A DNA stretch of 64,000 bases from Sphingosinithalassobacter tenebrarum (GTDB lineage Bacteria > Pseudomonadota > Alphaproteobacteria > Sphingomonadales > Sphingomonadaceae): NCBI RefSeq assembly GCF_011057975.1, contig NZ_CP049109.1, positions 2,883,001 through 2,947,000 of the forward strand, read 5' to 3'. Under the pieces are notes generated by a model. It saw only the letters and a list, made by a program, of their open reading frames with translations, was not told where the DNA came from and did not search any database. This document shows, in pieces, positions 51,393 to 60,354 of this stretch. A program made the position numbers and the translations under genes. Every line of letters begins with the position of its first letter. Positions within the stretch are counted from its first letter, which is position 1.

Positions 51393-52745
51393 ATGTTTCT
51401 GGAGAAAATCAAAACCCCCGGTCTCTCACACCTTTCCTACATCATCGGCTCGGGCGGAAAGGCAGCGGTCATCGATCCGCGCCGGGACTGCGAGGTCTAT
51501 GTCGAAAAGGCCCGGGCCGAAGGGCTGGAGATAACGCATATCTTCGAAACCCATCGCAATGAGGATCTGCTCAGCGGCTCGCCGATCTTGGCCAATTTGA
51601 CAGGAGCCACGGTCTATCACGGGCCCAACGCGGCAGGCGAAGTCATCTTTGCCAGGACCGCGCGCGAAGGCGATTGTTTCGAGCTGGGTCAATTGAAGAT
51701 CGAAGTGCTTGAAACACCTGGACACACCGACGATCATCTCGCTTTCGTCATCCATGACAGCGAATATTCCGAGGGGCCGGTCGGCGTCTTTACCGGCGAT
51801 GCCCTGTTCGTCGGCGATGTCGGGCGCACCGATTTCTATCCCGAGCGCAAGGAAGAAGTCGCGGGCCTTCTATTCGACTCCCTGCAGAAACTTTGCGGCC
51901 TCGGCGATCAGGCGATTATCTACCCGGCGCATGGTGCGGGCTCGGTCTGCGGGTCGGGAATGGCGGACCGGGAATTCTCGACAATCGGCCACGAGCGGCG
52001 CAACAACCCGCGCCTGCGCATCTCCGACCGCGACGAGTTCATCGAGGCGAAGGTAGCAGAGCACCACTACCAGCCGCCCTATTTCCGGCTGATGGAGCGG
52101 CTCAACCTTGCAGGGTCCGATGCCGCGCCGCGCGTCATGCGGCCAAGGCGTCTGGGGCTGGAAGACCTTAGCGAGAGCGGCGCCGATCACCTGGTCGATG
52201 TGCGCGAGCCGCTCGCCTACGCTGCCGGCCATCTGCCGGGTGCCATGTGCCTTCCGGTTGGAATGATACCGGCCTTTGCCGGATGGTTCCTCGGTGAAGG
52301 CGACAGGATCGCCCTCATTGCTTCCGAGGAAGGCCAGCTAGCCCAGGCCATGGCCCATCTGGTGCGCATCGGTCTCGATAATGTTGTGGGCGGCTATGTC
52401 GGCGTGGTTCCAGCCGCCGCACAGGGCAAAGCGATGCGCAGCATTCCCATGATTGGCACCGAGGAAGTCGCGCGCAGGCTCGATCAAGACAGCGGCGAGT
52501 GGACCTTGCTCGACGTGCGCGACGCGGACGAACGGCAAGAAGCAAGCATCGACGGCTCAGGACATATCTATGTCGGTGAGCTCAACACGCGGTGGGAAGA
52601 GCTCGACCGCGACCGCCACTACACGCTGATGTGCGCGAGCGGCATGCGGGCGAGCGTTGCGGCGGGTTGGCTGGCCAGCAAGGGTTTCGAGCACCTCGAT
52701 ATCTATCTGGGCTCTATGGGGGCGTGGACAAACGCCTCCGGCTGA
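51393..52745 (+). CDS. MBL-fold / rhodanese fusion protein
   Basis: A 450-residue protein. The N-terminal metallo-beta-lactamase part (1-250) is of the persulfide-dioxygenase-like group, but the first metal motif reads H54-R-N-E-D58-L59 rather than HxHxDH. Later pieces HTDDH, GDALFVGDVGRTD and PAHG are normal. The first rhodanese domain (about 265-350) has no cysteine at the active loop. The second (about 360-448) has CASGMRAS, a proper catalytic loop. Likely role: handling of persulfide or other sulfane sulfur. ATG 51393 has AAGGAAG upstream. Confidence 0.88.
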   Translation: MFLEKIKTPGLSHLSYIIGSGGKAAVIDPRRDCEVYVEKARAEGLEITHIFETHRNEDLLSGSPILANLTGATVYHGPNAAGEVIFARTAREGDCFELGQLKIEVLETPGHTDDHLAFVIHDSEYSEGPVGVFTGDALFVGDVGRTDFYPERKEEVAGLLFDSLQKLCGLGDQAIIYPAHGAGSVCGSGMADREFSTIGHERRNNPRLRISDRDEFIEAKVAEHHYQPPYFRLMERLNLAGSDAAPRVMRPRRLGLEDLSESGADHLVDVREPLAYAAGHLPGAMCLPVGMIPAFAGWFLGEGDRIALIASEEGQLAQAMAHLVRIGLDNVVGGYVGVVPAAAQGKAMRSIPMIGTEEVARRLDQDSGEWTLLDVRDADERQEASIDGSGHIYVGELNTRWEELDRDRHYTLMCASGMRASVAAGWLASKGFEHLDIYLGSMGAWTNASG

Positions 52746-52770
52746 AGCGCCAAAATCTTGAAAAGCAAGC

Positions 52771-52792
52771 CAAAATCTTTTGCGAGATTTTG
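52771..52792. terminator. AT-rich hairpin between convergent genes
   Basis: Perfect 8-bp arms CAAAATCT / AGATTTTG with a 6-nt loop between the MBL-rhodanese gene and the DoxX gene. The second arm supplies T residues, so it may act as a terminator in either direction. Confidence 0.4.
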
Positions 52793-52823
52793 CTCGTATG
52801 TGGTAGGTGAGCTTGCTCTTCGC

Positions 52824-53270
52824 TCAACGAGCAGCGCGACCGGGCGCTTTATCCATCGAGTGACTTCCTGGTCCTCGAACGAAGACGAATGCCAGCGCCC
52901 CCAGGATAGCGATATTTTTGAGCAAAGGACCTGTGTGACCTGGGGCGATATGGATCGCAAGAGTTATCGGAACGAGGGTAAGAAATAACGCGGTGCATGA
53001 GAGCCGGGTCATCCACCCCAAGGCCAGTGATGTTCCTGCACCGATGAAAACCAAGCCAGACAGCCACAAAAGAATGGACGCATCTCCAATTAGAGCAACG
53101 TGATCTTTCCATGGCGACAATGCCATCCGGCCCAGCATATATTCATGCGCAAGAAAATGCCCCAATCCGCCTATGATGAATATGAGGCTCAAACAGAGGC
53201 GGAAGACCGGATCGATCAATCGCACTTTTGCGGCCCATGTCGCTAGGCTGTTTTCCATATTCCGGATCAT
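52824..53270 (-). CDS. DoxX family membrane protein
   Basis: A 148-residue protein with four hydrophobic helices, of the DoxX/SURF4-like group (FRLCLSLIFIIGGLGHFLA near the start, LSGLVFIGAGTSLALGW in the middle). DoxX proteins are linked to quinone or thiosulfate oxidation and to redox protection. The start at 53270 is usual; 53258 is possible. It lies 40 nt after the metallo-hydrolase gene, at the end of the sulfide module. Confidence 0.85.
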   Translation of the reverse strand: MIRNMENSLATWAAKVRLIDPVFRLCLSLIFIIGGLGHFLAHEYMLGRMALSPWKDHVALIGDASILLWLSGLVFIGAGTSLALGWMTRLSCTALFLTLVPITLAIHIAPGHTGPLLKNIAILGALAFVFVRGPGSHSMDKAPGRAAR

Positions 53271-53310
53271 AGAGTTCTTTCCCCCTCAGGTTGATACGTC
53301 GATGGCAGAC

Positions 53311-54219
53311 TTATTGGGTGCGCGGACCAGTTTCTTCGGGAGGCGTCTGTGGTTCACCCAAAACGTTGACCGGCAGTTTCAGATAGATCGTACCGTTTCC
53401 TTCTGCGCGAGGCATATTCCCTCCGCGAATGTTGACCTGGATTGATGGCAGGATGAGGCGCGGCATACCCAGCTGGTTGTCGCGCTCCTCACGCATGGCT
53501 ACAAATGCATTCTCGTCGACCCCGGCATGGATATGAATGTTGCTGTGCTTTTGTTCTTTCACCGTCGTTTCCCATTGGTGCTGCGAGCGGCCCTCCGGCA
53601 GGTAGTCGTGGCACATAAACAGCCGCGTCTCCTCCGGTAGCTCGAAAATCCGGCGAATAGAGCGATAGAGCGTGCGTGCATCGCCGCCGGGAAAATCGGC
53701 CCGCGCCGTGCCGTAATCGGGCATGAACAGCGTATCGCCGACAAAGGCGGCGTCTCCGATAACATAGGTCATGCACGCGGGCGTATGTCCCGGCGTATGG
53801 AGTGCCTGGGCCGATATGGCGCCTAGGTCAAAGCTGTCATTATCGGCAAACAAATGGTCGAACTGGCGTCCATCGCGTGGCAGGTCCACTCCGGCATTGA
53901 ATATCGGCCCGAAGGTGTTCTGCGTGACGGTGATCTCGCTACCAATAGCAAGTTTGCCGCCTAGTGCGCGGCGGATGTAGGGTGCGGCGGAAAGGTGATC
54001 GGCATGGACATGGGTTTCCAGGATCCACTCGCACTTGAAATCCATTTGCCGGACGAATTCGATCACTTTATCGGCGGACTTAGTCGCCGTTCGCGCCGCT
54101 GCGGCATCGAAATCGAGCACCGGATCGATCACCGCGCACGCCTTGGTTGCAGGATCGGACACGACATAGGTCACGGTGTTCGTGTTCGTGTCGAAAAATG
54201 CCTCTATGTCGGGTTTCAT
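53311..54219 (-). CDS. MBL-fold metallo-hydrolase (persulfide-dioxygenase-like)
   Basis: A 302-residue protein with the complete motif THVHADH (about residues 70-76), then HTPGHTPACM, GDTLFMPDYGTARADFPGG and the HDY ligand in MCHDYLPEG. This pattern matches the BigR-linked Blh/ETHE1-like group, which oxidises glutathione persulfide. Encoded between DoxX and the DUF442 phosphatase-like gene on the same strand, near an ArsR regulator. Role in removal of sulfide-derived persulfide is inferred. Confidence 0.9.
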   Translation of the reverse strand: MKPDIEAFFDTNTNTVTYVVSDPATKACAVIDPVLDFDAAAARTATKSADKVIEFVRQMDFKCEWILETHVHADHLSAAPYIRRALGGKLAIGSEITVTQNTFGPIFNAGVDLPRDGRQFDHLFADNDSFDLGAISAQALHTPGHTPACMTYVIGDAAFVGDTLFMPDYGTARADFPGGDARTLYRSIRRIFELPEETRLFMCHDYLPEGRSQHQWETTVKEQKHSNIHIHAGVDENAFVAMREERDNQLGMPRLILPSIQVNIRGGNMPRAEGNGTIYLKLPVNVLGEPQTPPEETGPRTQ

Positions 54220-54263
54220 CGAATAGTCTTTTCGTATGCTGGTTGAGAGCGGTTCTGCGTAGG

Positions 54264-54716
54264 TCAGTCCTGCGCCCGGTCGACGTAATTACGGACGAAG
54301 TTTTCCAGCGCCGGTTCGTCGCACACGAAGCCCATATCCGCCGCCTTCTGTAGGGTCGCATCGCCGCTCATTCCCTGCTGCGACGCCAGATGCATTATTG
54401 TGAAGGCTCCTGCGCGCTTGCCCGAGGCGCAATGGACCAGCACCGGCTTCGGAAGCGCTTCGACACTGGCCCTGAACTCATCGACGAGCTCGTCCGATAT
54501 GGTGCCGCCCGCCACCGGCAAGTGACAATATTCAAGGCCGAGCGATGCCACCACTTCACCTTCGCGGTCCGGGGCGAGAGGCTGATCCGCCTCATCCTGG
54601 CAGCGCAGGTTGACGACCGCCTTGTAACCATCCTCCGCCAATGCGCGCAGGTCGCCCTCGGAAGGCGGAGCGGTCGAGACGGCGAATCTGCCATTGAGGA
54701 TCTTGATTTGGGTCAT
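54264..54716 (-). CDS. DUF442 / tyrosine-phosphatase-like protein (Blh N-domain type)
   Basis: A 150-residue protein with a dual-specificity-phosphatase-like fold and the loop HCASGKRAG (HCxxGxR). Upstream segments such as VNLRCQDEADQP are typical of DUF442. In BigR-type operons this domain is often fused to the metallo-hydrolase; here it is separate, 44 nt upstream of it. It probably acts on sulfane-sulfur substrates rather than phospho-tyrosine. Confidence 0.9.
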   Translation of the reverse strand: MTQIKILNGRFAVSTAPPSEGDLRALAEDGYKAVVNLRCQDEADQPLAPDREGEVVASLGLEYCHLPVAGGTISDELVDEFRASVEALPKPVLVHCASGKRAGAFTIMHLASQQGMSGDATLQKAADMGFVCDEPALENFVRNYVDRAQD

Positions 54717-54790
54717 AAGGCATCATCCTGGTTCAGGTTCAAAGGTCCGGGTCCGCGATTGCGCGGCAGCAGATTACGATTGACTTTATA

Positions 54791-54820
54791 TTCATACCTT
54801 CGCATATATGCAAGTATGAA
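54791..54820. promoter_or_regulatory. Candidate ArsR/BigR operator between divergent genes
   Basis: TTCATAC and GTATGAA form the outer arms (54791-54797, 54814-54820), and GCATATATGC is a perfect palindrome inside (54802-54811). It overlaps the start codon of the regulator gene and lies 75 nt before the DUF442 gene, a position fit for self-repression. Confidence 0.6.
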
Positions 54821-55145
54821 AGCCGAAGATATTCGCGATCAAGCCGAAAAGGCGGTGGCATTGCTCAAGGCGCTGGGCAGCCACAACCGCCTGATGATCG
54901 CCTGCCAATTGGTTGAAGGCGAGCGCAGCGTGGGCGAGCTGGCCGAACTGCTGGAACTTCGGGAAACCGTGGTTTCGCAGCATCTGGCGCTTATGCGGAA
55001 GGATGGCCTGGTCGCAGCGCGGCGCGATGGCCGCACGATCCATTATTCGCTTTGCGGCGATGCGCCGCGCCGGGTGCTGGAAACGCTCTACGCCATCTAT
55101 TGCAGCTCCGCCGACGATACGACCGGTCCAGCAGACGGCCATTGA
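54816..55145 (+). CDS. ArsR family regulator, BigR/SqrR-like
   Basis: A 109-residue winged-helix repressor. The HTH (SVGELAELLELRETVVSQHLALMRKDGLVAARRDG) is clear. Cys30 (MIACQLV), Cys83 (YSLCGD) and Cys97 (YAIYCSS) are present; in BigR/SqrR two cysteines sense reactive sulfur, so Cys30 and Cys97 are the likely pair. Divergent from the DUF442-MBL-DoxX genes and followed by a sulfite/sulfur-type exporter gene. Supports control by sulfide. Confidence 0.9.
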   Translation: MKAEDIRDQAEKAVALLKALGSHNRLMIACQLVEGERSVGELAELLELRETVVSQHLALMRKDGLVAARRDGRTIHYSLCGDAPRRVLETLYAIYCSSADDTTGPADGH

Positions 55146-55176
55146 ACAGGCTTTCAGTTATGTTGGACAATCCCGG

Positions 55177-55980
55177 ATGATGGATATCGGCGTCATCGTG
55201 GCGCTCCTATCGCTTACCTCGGGCCTCCTCGTGGGCTTTTCGCTTGGACTACTCGGCGGTGGGGGATCGATCCTCGCAGTGCCGTTGCTTGTGTATGTCG
55301 TCGGTGTTCACGACACCCATGTCGCTATCGCCACGTCCGCTGCTGCGGTGGCGGCCAGCGCCTTGGCAAACTTATTGTTCCATGCGCGAGGCGGCAATGT
55401 GAAGTGGCGCTGCGCAGGCCTATTCGCAGCATTCGGCGTTGTCGGAGCTGCCGCCGGATCAAGCCTGGGAAAAATTACATCGGGCGATCTGCTTTTGGGC
55501 CTGTTCGGTCTGGTGATGATTGTCGTCGGCCTCTCGATGCTGCGCGAGAAATCGGGCGGATCCGACCCGGATGTCCAGCTCACCCGAGCCACGGCGCTGC
55601 GCCTCACCCCGCGCCTCGCGTTCGGAGGATTGCTGGTAGGCGGACTGTCCGGTTTCTTCGGTATCGGCGGGGGCTTTCTGGTGGTGCCGGGTCTGGTTGC
55701 CGCGACGGCCATGCCGATTCTCAACGCGATCGGCTCCTCGCTGGTCTCTGTAGCCGCTTTCGGTACGACCACAGCCGCCAATTACGCCCTCGACGGACTC
55801 GTCGATTGGGAGATTGCCGCGTTTTTCATCGGCGGCGGCGGTATAGGCGGCTGGCTGGGTACTCGCGCATCGAACCTGTTGGCTAAGCGCAAACGAGCGC
55901 TGAACTTTATATTCGCGGCGGTCATCATCCTCGTTGGCATCTTCATAAGCGGCCAATGGGCGATAACAGCCATAACGTGA
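55177..55980 (+). CDS. TauE/SafE family sulfite exporter
   Basis: A 267-residue membrane protein with about eight helices, starting with GLLVGFSLGLLGGGGSILAVPLLVYVVG and a second copy GGLLVGGLSGFFGIGGGFLVVPGLV, the duplicated TauE signature. Such proteins move sulfite, sulfoacetate or sulfur compounds across the inner membrane. It follows the ArsR gene by 31 nt, so it completes the sulfide/persulfide module by exporting its product. Confidence 0.9.
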   Translation: MMDIGVIVALLSLTSGLLVGFSLGLLGGGGSILAVPLLVYVVGVHDTHVAIATSAAAVAASALANLLFHARGGNVKWRCAGLFAAFGVVGAAAGSSLGKITSGDLLLGLFGLVMIVVGLSMLREKSGGSDPDVQLTRATALRLTPRLAFGGLLVGGLSGFFGIGGGFLVVPGLVAATAMPILNAIGSSLVSVAAFGTTTAANYALDGLVDWEIAAFFIGGGGIGGWLGTRASNLLAKRKRALNFIFAAVIILVGIFISGQWAITAIT

Positions 55981-56026
55981 TCGCTGCCTTTTCGAACCGA
56001 ATTGTCCGAAGGATCAACACTGCTGT

Positions 56027-58357
56027 TCACCGGGCGAAGCTCAAGCCGCGCAGACGCAGGGCGTTGCCGATCACAGACACCGAAGACAAGCTCATCGCCG
56101 CTGCCGCGATCATCGGGCTGAGTAGCACTCCGAAGAATGGAAACAGTACGCCTGCTGCGACCGGAATGCCGAGCGTATTGTAAGCGAAGGCGAAAAACAG
56201 GTTCTGCCGGATGTTGCGCATCGTTCCGCGCGACAGCACGGTGGCCTGCACCACTCCTGTCAAATCACCACGAACCAGTGTGACCCCGGCGCTTTCGATC
56301 GCCACATCGGTACCAGTGCCCATGGCAATACCAACATCGGCGGCAGCCAGCGCAGGAGCATCGTTGATCCCGTCCCCGGCCATGCCGACCCGGCGACCTT
56401 GCGCTTTCAGCTCTTCGATCTTGCGGTGCTTGTCTTCGGGCGAGACATTGGCGTGTACCTCGTCGATACCCATTTCGCGCGCGACCGCTTCGGCAGTGCC
56501 GCGGCTGTCGCCCGTGAGCATAACGACCCGGATATCGCGCTTGTGCAGAGCCGCAATGGCCGCTGCACTGGTAGGCTTGATCGGATCGGCCACCGCGATG
56601 AGCCCTGCCGGACGGCCATCGAACGCAACGAACATCACCGTCTGACCCTGCTTGCGGCCATTTTCGGCCGAGCCGAGCCAGGCCTCGTCATCGATCCCGA
56701 CGCGCCGCATCATCTTTTCGTTGCCGATCGCAACCCGGCCCCCCTGGACATTGGCTTCAACACCTTCCCCGGTCGTCGAAGCGAGATCCGTGGCATTGGC
56801 GGGCGAGACGCCGCGCGCTTTTGCGCCTTCGACGATGGCATGGGCCAGCGGATGCTCGCTGCCCATTTCGACACCTGCAACCGCTGCCAGGAATTCAGTT
56901 TCGTCGATGCCGTCTGCAGGCTTCACCGCCACCAGATCGGGCTTGCCTATCGTCAACGTGCCGGTCTTGTCGACCACCAGCGTATCGATCTTCTCGAGTG
57001 TCTCCAGCGCTTCGGCATTGCGGATCAGGATGCCGTGCTGGGCACCCTTGCCTGTGCCTGTCATGATCGACATCGGCGTAGCGAGGCCAAGCGCGCAGGG
57101 ACAAGCGATGATCAGGACCGCAATGGCATTGACCAATGCGTAGGCAAGCGCAGGGGCGGGACCCCAGATTGCCCAGACCACGAAGGTGGCGATGGCGATC
57201 ACAACCACCGCAGGCACAAACCAGCCAGCCACCTGATCGGCGAGCCGCTGGATCGGTGCGCGGCTGCGCTGCGCGTCGGCCACCATCTGGACGATCTTGG
57301 ACAGCATCGTGTCCTTGCCCACGCCGGTTGCGCGCATGACGAACCCTCCAGTCTGGTTGACCGTGCCGCCGATGACAATGTCGCCAGCCTGTTTGGCGAC
57401 CGGAAGCGGTTCGCCGCTGATCATGGATTCATCGATCGCGCTCGATCCCTCCTCGATTTCGCCATCGACGGGAACCTTGTCGCCGGGTCGAACGCGCAGA
57501 CGATCGCCTGTGGTTAGCTGATCGAGCGGCACCTCGCGCTCGTCGCCTGAGCCAAAGATCTTGACCGCGCTGGGCGGTGCCAGCTCGAGCAGTGCGCGCA
57601 AGGCGCTCGAGGTCGAACCCCTGGCCTTGAGCTCGAGGACCTGTCCGAGCAGAACGAGCGTCGTGATGACCGCTGCCGCCTCGAAATAGACCCCGACCCG
57701 TCCCGAATGGTCGCGGAACGCTGCAGGGAACAGATCGGGCGCGACCGTCGCCACGACGCTAAAAAGATAGGCGATGGCCACGCCGAACCCGATCAGGGTG
57801 AACATGTTGAGATTGCGCGTCTTGAGCGACTGGATGGCCCGAACGAAGAACGGCCAGGCGCCCCATAGAACCACCGGGGTTGCGAGCGCAAATTGCGCCC
57901 ACTGCGCCCAGGCCGGTTCTATCAGACGGTCGAAACTGAGCCCCGGTGCCATGTCGCTCATCGCATAGACGAACAGAGGCAGCGTGAGCAGCGCGCTCCA
58001 CCAGAACCTACGCAGCATGTCGACCAGTTCGGGGTCGGGGCCATCGCCCAGCGAAACGGTTTCCGGTTCGAGCGCCATGCCGCAAATCGGGCATGAACCC
58101 GGCCCGGGCTGGCGGATTTCAGGGTGCATCGGACAGGTGTAGATCGTGCCTTCGGGCACATCCTCGACCGCGTCGAGATGCGCGCCCGAGAGATAGAGCT
58201 CGGGATCGGTGACGAACTTGTCGTGACAGCGCGGCGAACAGAAATAGTGTGTCGCGCCCTCATGCGTCGCGATATGCTGAGCCCCGTCGATTGCAACGCT
58301 CATGCCGCATACCGGGTCGATCGCGGTACCCTCGATCACACTCTGGTCCTTGCTCAT
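56027..58357 (-). CDS. Copper-translocating P-type ATPase (P1B), YHS + HMBD type
   Basis: A 776-residue copper exporter of the inner membrane. Residues 14-50 are a YHS domain ([15 protein letters not shown]) and 72-96 a heavy-metal-binding domain ([16 protein letters not shown]). No ferredoxin-like HMA domain is present. Core motifs are ACPCALGLA (copper path), DKTGTLT (phosphorylated Asp), SEHPLA and [10 protein letters not shown]. About eight membrane helices. It is the last gene of the cus block, 12 nt after the CueO-like oxidase gene. Confidence 0.96.
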   Translation of the reverse strand: MSKDQSVIEGTAIDPVCGMSVAIDGAQHIATHEGATHYFCSPRCHDKFVTDPELYLSGAHLDAVEDVPEGTIYTCPMHPEIRQPGPGSCPICGMALEPETVSLGDGPDPELVDMLRRFWWSALLTLPLFVYAMSDMAPGLSFDRLIEPAWAQWAQFALATPVVLWGAWPFFVRAIQSLKTRNLNMFTLIGFGVAIAYLFSVVATVAPDLFPAAFRDHSGRVGVYFEAAAVITTLVLLGQVLELKARGSTSSALRALLELAPPSAVKIFGSGDEREVPLDQLTTGDRLRVRPGDKVPVDGEIEEGSSAIDESMISGEPLPVAKQAGDIVIGGTVNQTGGFVMRATGVGKDTMLSKIVQMVADAQRSRAPIQRLADQVAGWFVPAVVVIAIATFVVWAIWGPAPALAYALVNAIAVLIIACPCALGLATPMSIMTGTGKGAQHGILIRNAEALETLEKIDTLVVDKTGTLTIGKPDLVAVKPADGIDETEFLAAVAGVEMGSEHPLAHAIVEGAKARGVSPANATDLASTTGEGVEANVQGGRVAIGNEKMMRRVGIDDEAWLGSAENGRKQGQTVMFVAFDGRPAGLIAVADPIKPTSAAAIAALHKRDIRVVMLTGDSRGTAEAVAREMGIDEVHANVSPEDKHRKIEELKAQGRRVGMAGDGINDAPALAAADVGIAMGTGTDVAIESAGVTLVRGDLTGVVQATVLSRGTMRNIRQNLFFAFAYNTLGIPVAAGVLFPFFGVLLSPMIAAAAMSLSSVSVIGNALRLRGLSFAR

Positions 58358-58369
58358 CGCCTGTCCTTC

Positions 58370-59914
58370 CTAGCTCTTCACGACTACGAACTGCCCCATC
58401 ATGCCTGCATCCTCGTGTTCGAGAATGTGGCAGTGATACATGTAGGGCAGGTCTGGGTCGGTGTGTTCTTCAAAACGCAGGAGAAGGCGTACCTGCTCGC
58501 GCGGGTTGACGATCACGGTATCCTTCAAACTGGTTTCCAATGGTGGGGGCGCTCGGCCATCGCGGTCGATCACACGAAACTGGACGTTATGGATATGAAA
58601 CGGGTGGGCCATCATCGAAGCGTTGGCGATCTCCCAGATTTCCCATTGGCCGACTGGCACACGTTCGTTGATCACATTCATGTCCATCGCAGCACCGTTA
58701 ATGGACATTCCGCCGCCCATCATGCCCATGTCGAGAACGAAACGCCGGGTTCGGACGGCTGACGACGGGTCGGTTGGAGCAAGCGATGCCAGTTGTGTCG
58801 GCACCCTGATGCGCTGGGCCGAACTTGCCGGCCTGATATCGAGGATTTGAAACACGTCTGCGGAAGCATCGCCGCTATCGCCGCGCCCCATCATCCCGCC
58901 GCCCATCATTCCGCGTCCGCCCATCATGCCCATGGCGTTTTCGGGACTGCTGGCAAGAAGGCGAAGCGGGCGTCCTTCCGAGAGATCGATAATTACCTGC
59001 GCGCGCTCCCCCGGGGCGAGCCTGACCGAGCGGACGATGTGCGAACGATCGAGCAAGCCGCCATCGCTCGCGATCAGTTGCATCGAACGATCACCTTCGA
59101 GCGAAAAATCGTAAAGGCGGGCGTTCGATCCATTGAGGATGCGCAGCCGCAATTGGCCTGTCTGTGCGTCGAACACAGCGTTTTCAGTGCCGTTGACGAA
59201 TATCCGGCTCCCGCGCACGCCCATCATCCGCGCGTGCATACTCAGCGGGTACACCAAGCGGCCGGATCCATCGATCACGCGGTCCTGCACGATCAGCGGA
59301 ATGTCGTCGACGCCATAGTCGCTCGGCAAGTCGAGGCGCTCTTCCTCGTCGTCGCGAACATAGATCGGTGCGGCGAGCCCGGCATAGACCTGCGGCCCGG
59401 CTCCGCGCTCCAAGTGTGAATGATACCAGTAGAGCGAAGCCCGCTGGCGAACTTGGAAAGAAGGCCTCCAGCGTTCGCCGGGACGGATCAACTGATGCGG
59501 TCCGCCATCGGCTGCGGCAGGAAGTTCGAAACCATGCCAATGGACCGTAGCGCCTTCGGCCAGCTTGTTGTCGATATGGAACTGCACCCACTCGCCCCGG
59601 CGCATTTCCAGCGTCGGTCCCAGATAGGGTGCGTCGATGCCGATGGTGGGCGAAGCAACACCGGTGACGAATTCCTTCTGGCCTGGGGTCAAAGACAAGC
59701 GGAAAACCCGTGCGCCCTGCTCAATCTCGCCACGCTGCAAGGGCGGTATAGCGAGCAAATTGGATCCGTCAGTGCTGTCCAGCATCGATGCGTCTTGCGC
59801 TTTGCATCCCGCAAGCGGGAACGCGGCAAAGCCTGCAGCAGCAAAACCAGCGCTTTTGATCAGTGTGCGGCGGTCCACGGGGAATGCCTGGGTTATGCGG
59901 GGTGTCCGGATCAT
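58370..59914 (-). CDS. Multicopper oxidase, CueO-like
   Basis: A 514-residue Tat-exported oxidase: DRRTLIKSAGFAAAGF with the twin arginine, and a cysteine that could be lipidated in LAGC. Copper ligands: VHWHGFEL, YWYHSHL, HPFHIHNVQF, and HCHILEHEDAGM. A Met-rich loop (MGMMGGRGMMGGGMMG, about 335) is typical of cuprous oxidases. Distinct from the PcoA-type CopA at 40373. ATG 59914 with GGAGGAG is better than the frame start at 59965. Confidence 0.92.
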   Translation of the reverse strand: MIRTPRITQAFPVDRRTLIKSAGFAAAGFAAFPLAGCKAQDASMLDSTDGSNLLAIPPLQRGEIEQGARVFRLSLTPGQKEFVTGVASPTIGIDAPYLGPTLEMRRGEWVQFHIDNKLAEGATVHWHGFELPAAADGGPHQLIRPGERWRPSFQVRQRASLYWYHSHLERGAGPQVYAGLAAPIYVRDDEEERLDLPSDYGVDDIPLIVQDRVIDGSGRLVYPLSMHARMMGVRGSRIFVNGTENAVFDAQTGQLRLRILNGSNARLYDFSLEGDRSMQLIASDGGLLDRSHIVRSVRLAPGERAQVIIDLSEGRPLRLLASSPENAMGMMGGRGMMGGGMMGRGDSGDASADVFQILDIRPASSAQRIRVPTQLASLAPTDPSSAVRTRRFVLDMGMMGGGMSINGAAMDMNVINERVPVGQWEIWEIANASMMAHPFHIHNVQFRVIDRDGRAPPPLETSLKDTVIVNPREQVRLLLRFEEHTDPDLPYMYHCHILEHEDAGMMGQFVVVKS

Positions 59915-59970
59915 GCTCCTCCTGTTTCGCGATGGGCGGCACCAGATTTGCCTGGCACCGCCCAACCGAT

Positions 59971-60354
59971 TTACTCCTTCGTGATCGACGTGATCACACT
60001 GCCTTCAGAACCAGTACGAAATTCAAAGGCAATGCCCTCACCGACGCTTACTTCGCTGCGCAGTTGCTCATCGGCTTCGAACGCCATGGTCATTGCCGGC
60101 CATTCGATTGCGGGAACCGGGCCGTGGTCGACGGTGATCGTACCCGCTTCGGCGTCGATGGCGGTGACGGTGCCTTGCGCACTCGCGGACTGCATTGCGT
60201 TGCCGGTATCCGCCATCGGCATATCCTGGCCGTCCATCATCATTGCATCTTCAGCCATCGGCATGTCCTCCATCTCGGCAGTGTCCTGGCCAGAATCGCA
60301 GGCTGCCAGCGCCAGCGGCGCGGCCAATAGGGTTATGAGGGTTGTGTGACGCAT
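59971..60354 (-). CDS. cusF: CusF-like periplasmic copper-binding lipoprotein
   Basis: A 127-residue exported lipoprotein (LAAC at residue 19) with a Met-rich linker ([15 protein letters not shown]). Its OB-fold domain carries [17 protein letters not shown]: the His, Trp and two Met residues are the Cu(I)/Ag(I) site of CusF. It overlaps the 3' end of cusA by 22 nt, so it is translated from the same transcript. It would hand Cu(I) to the CusBA pump. Confidence 0.92.
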   Translation of the reverse strand: MRHTTLITLLAAPLALAACDSGQDTAEMEDMPMAEDAMMMDGQDMPMADTGNAMQSASAQGTVTAIDAEAGTITVDHGPVPAIEWPAMTMAFEADEQLRSEVSVGEGIAFEFRTGSEGSVITSITKE

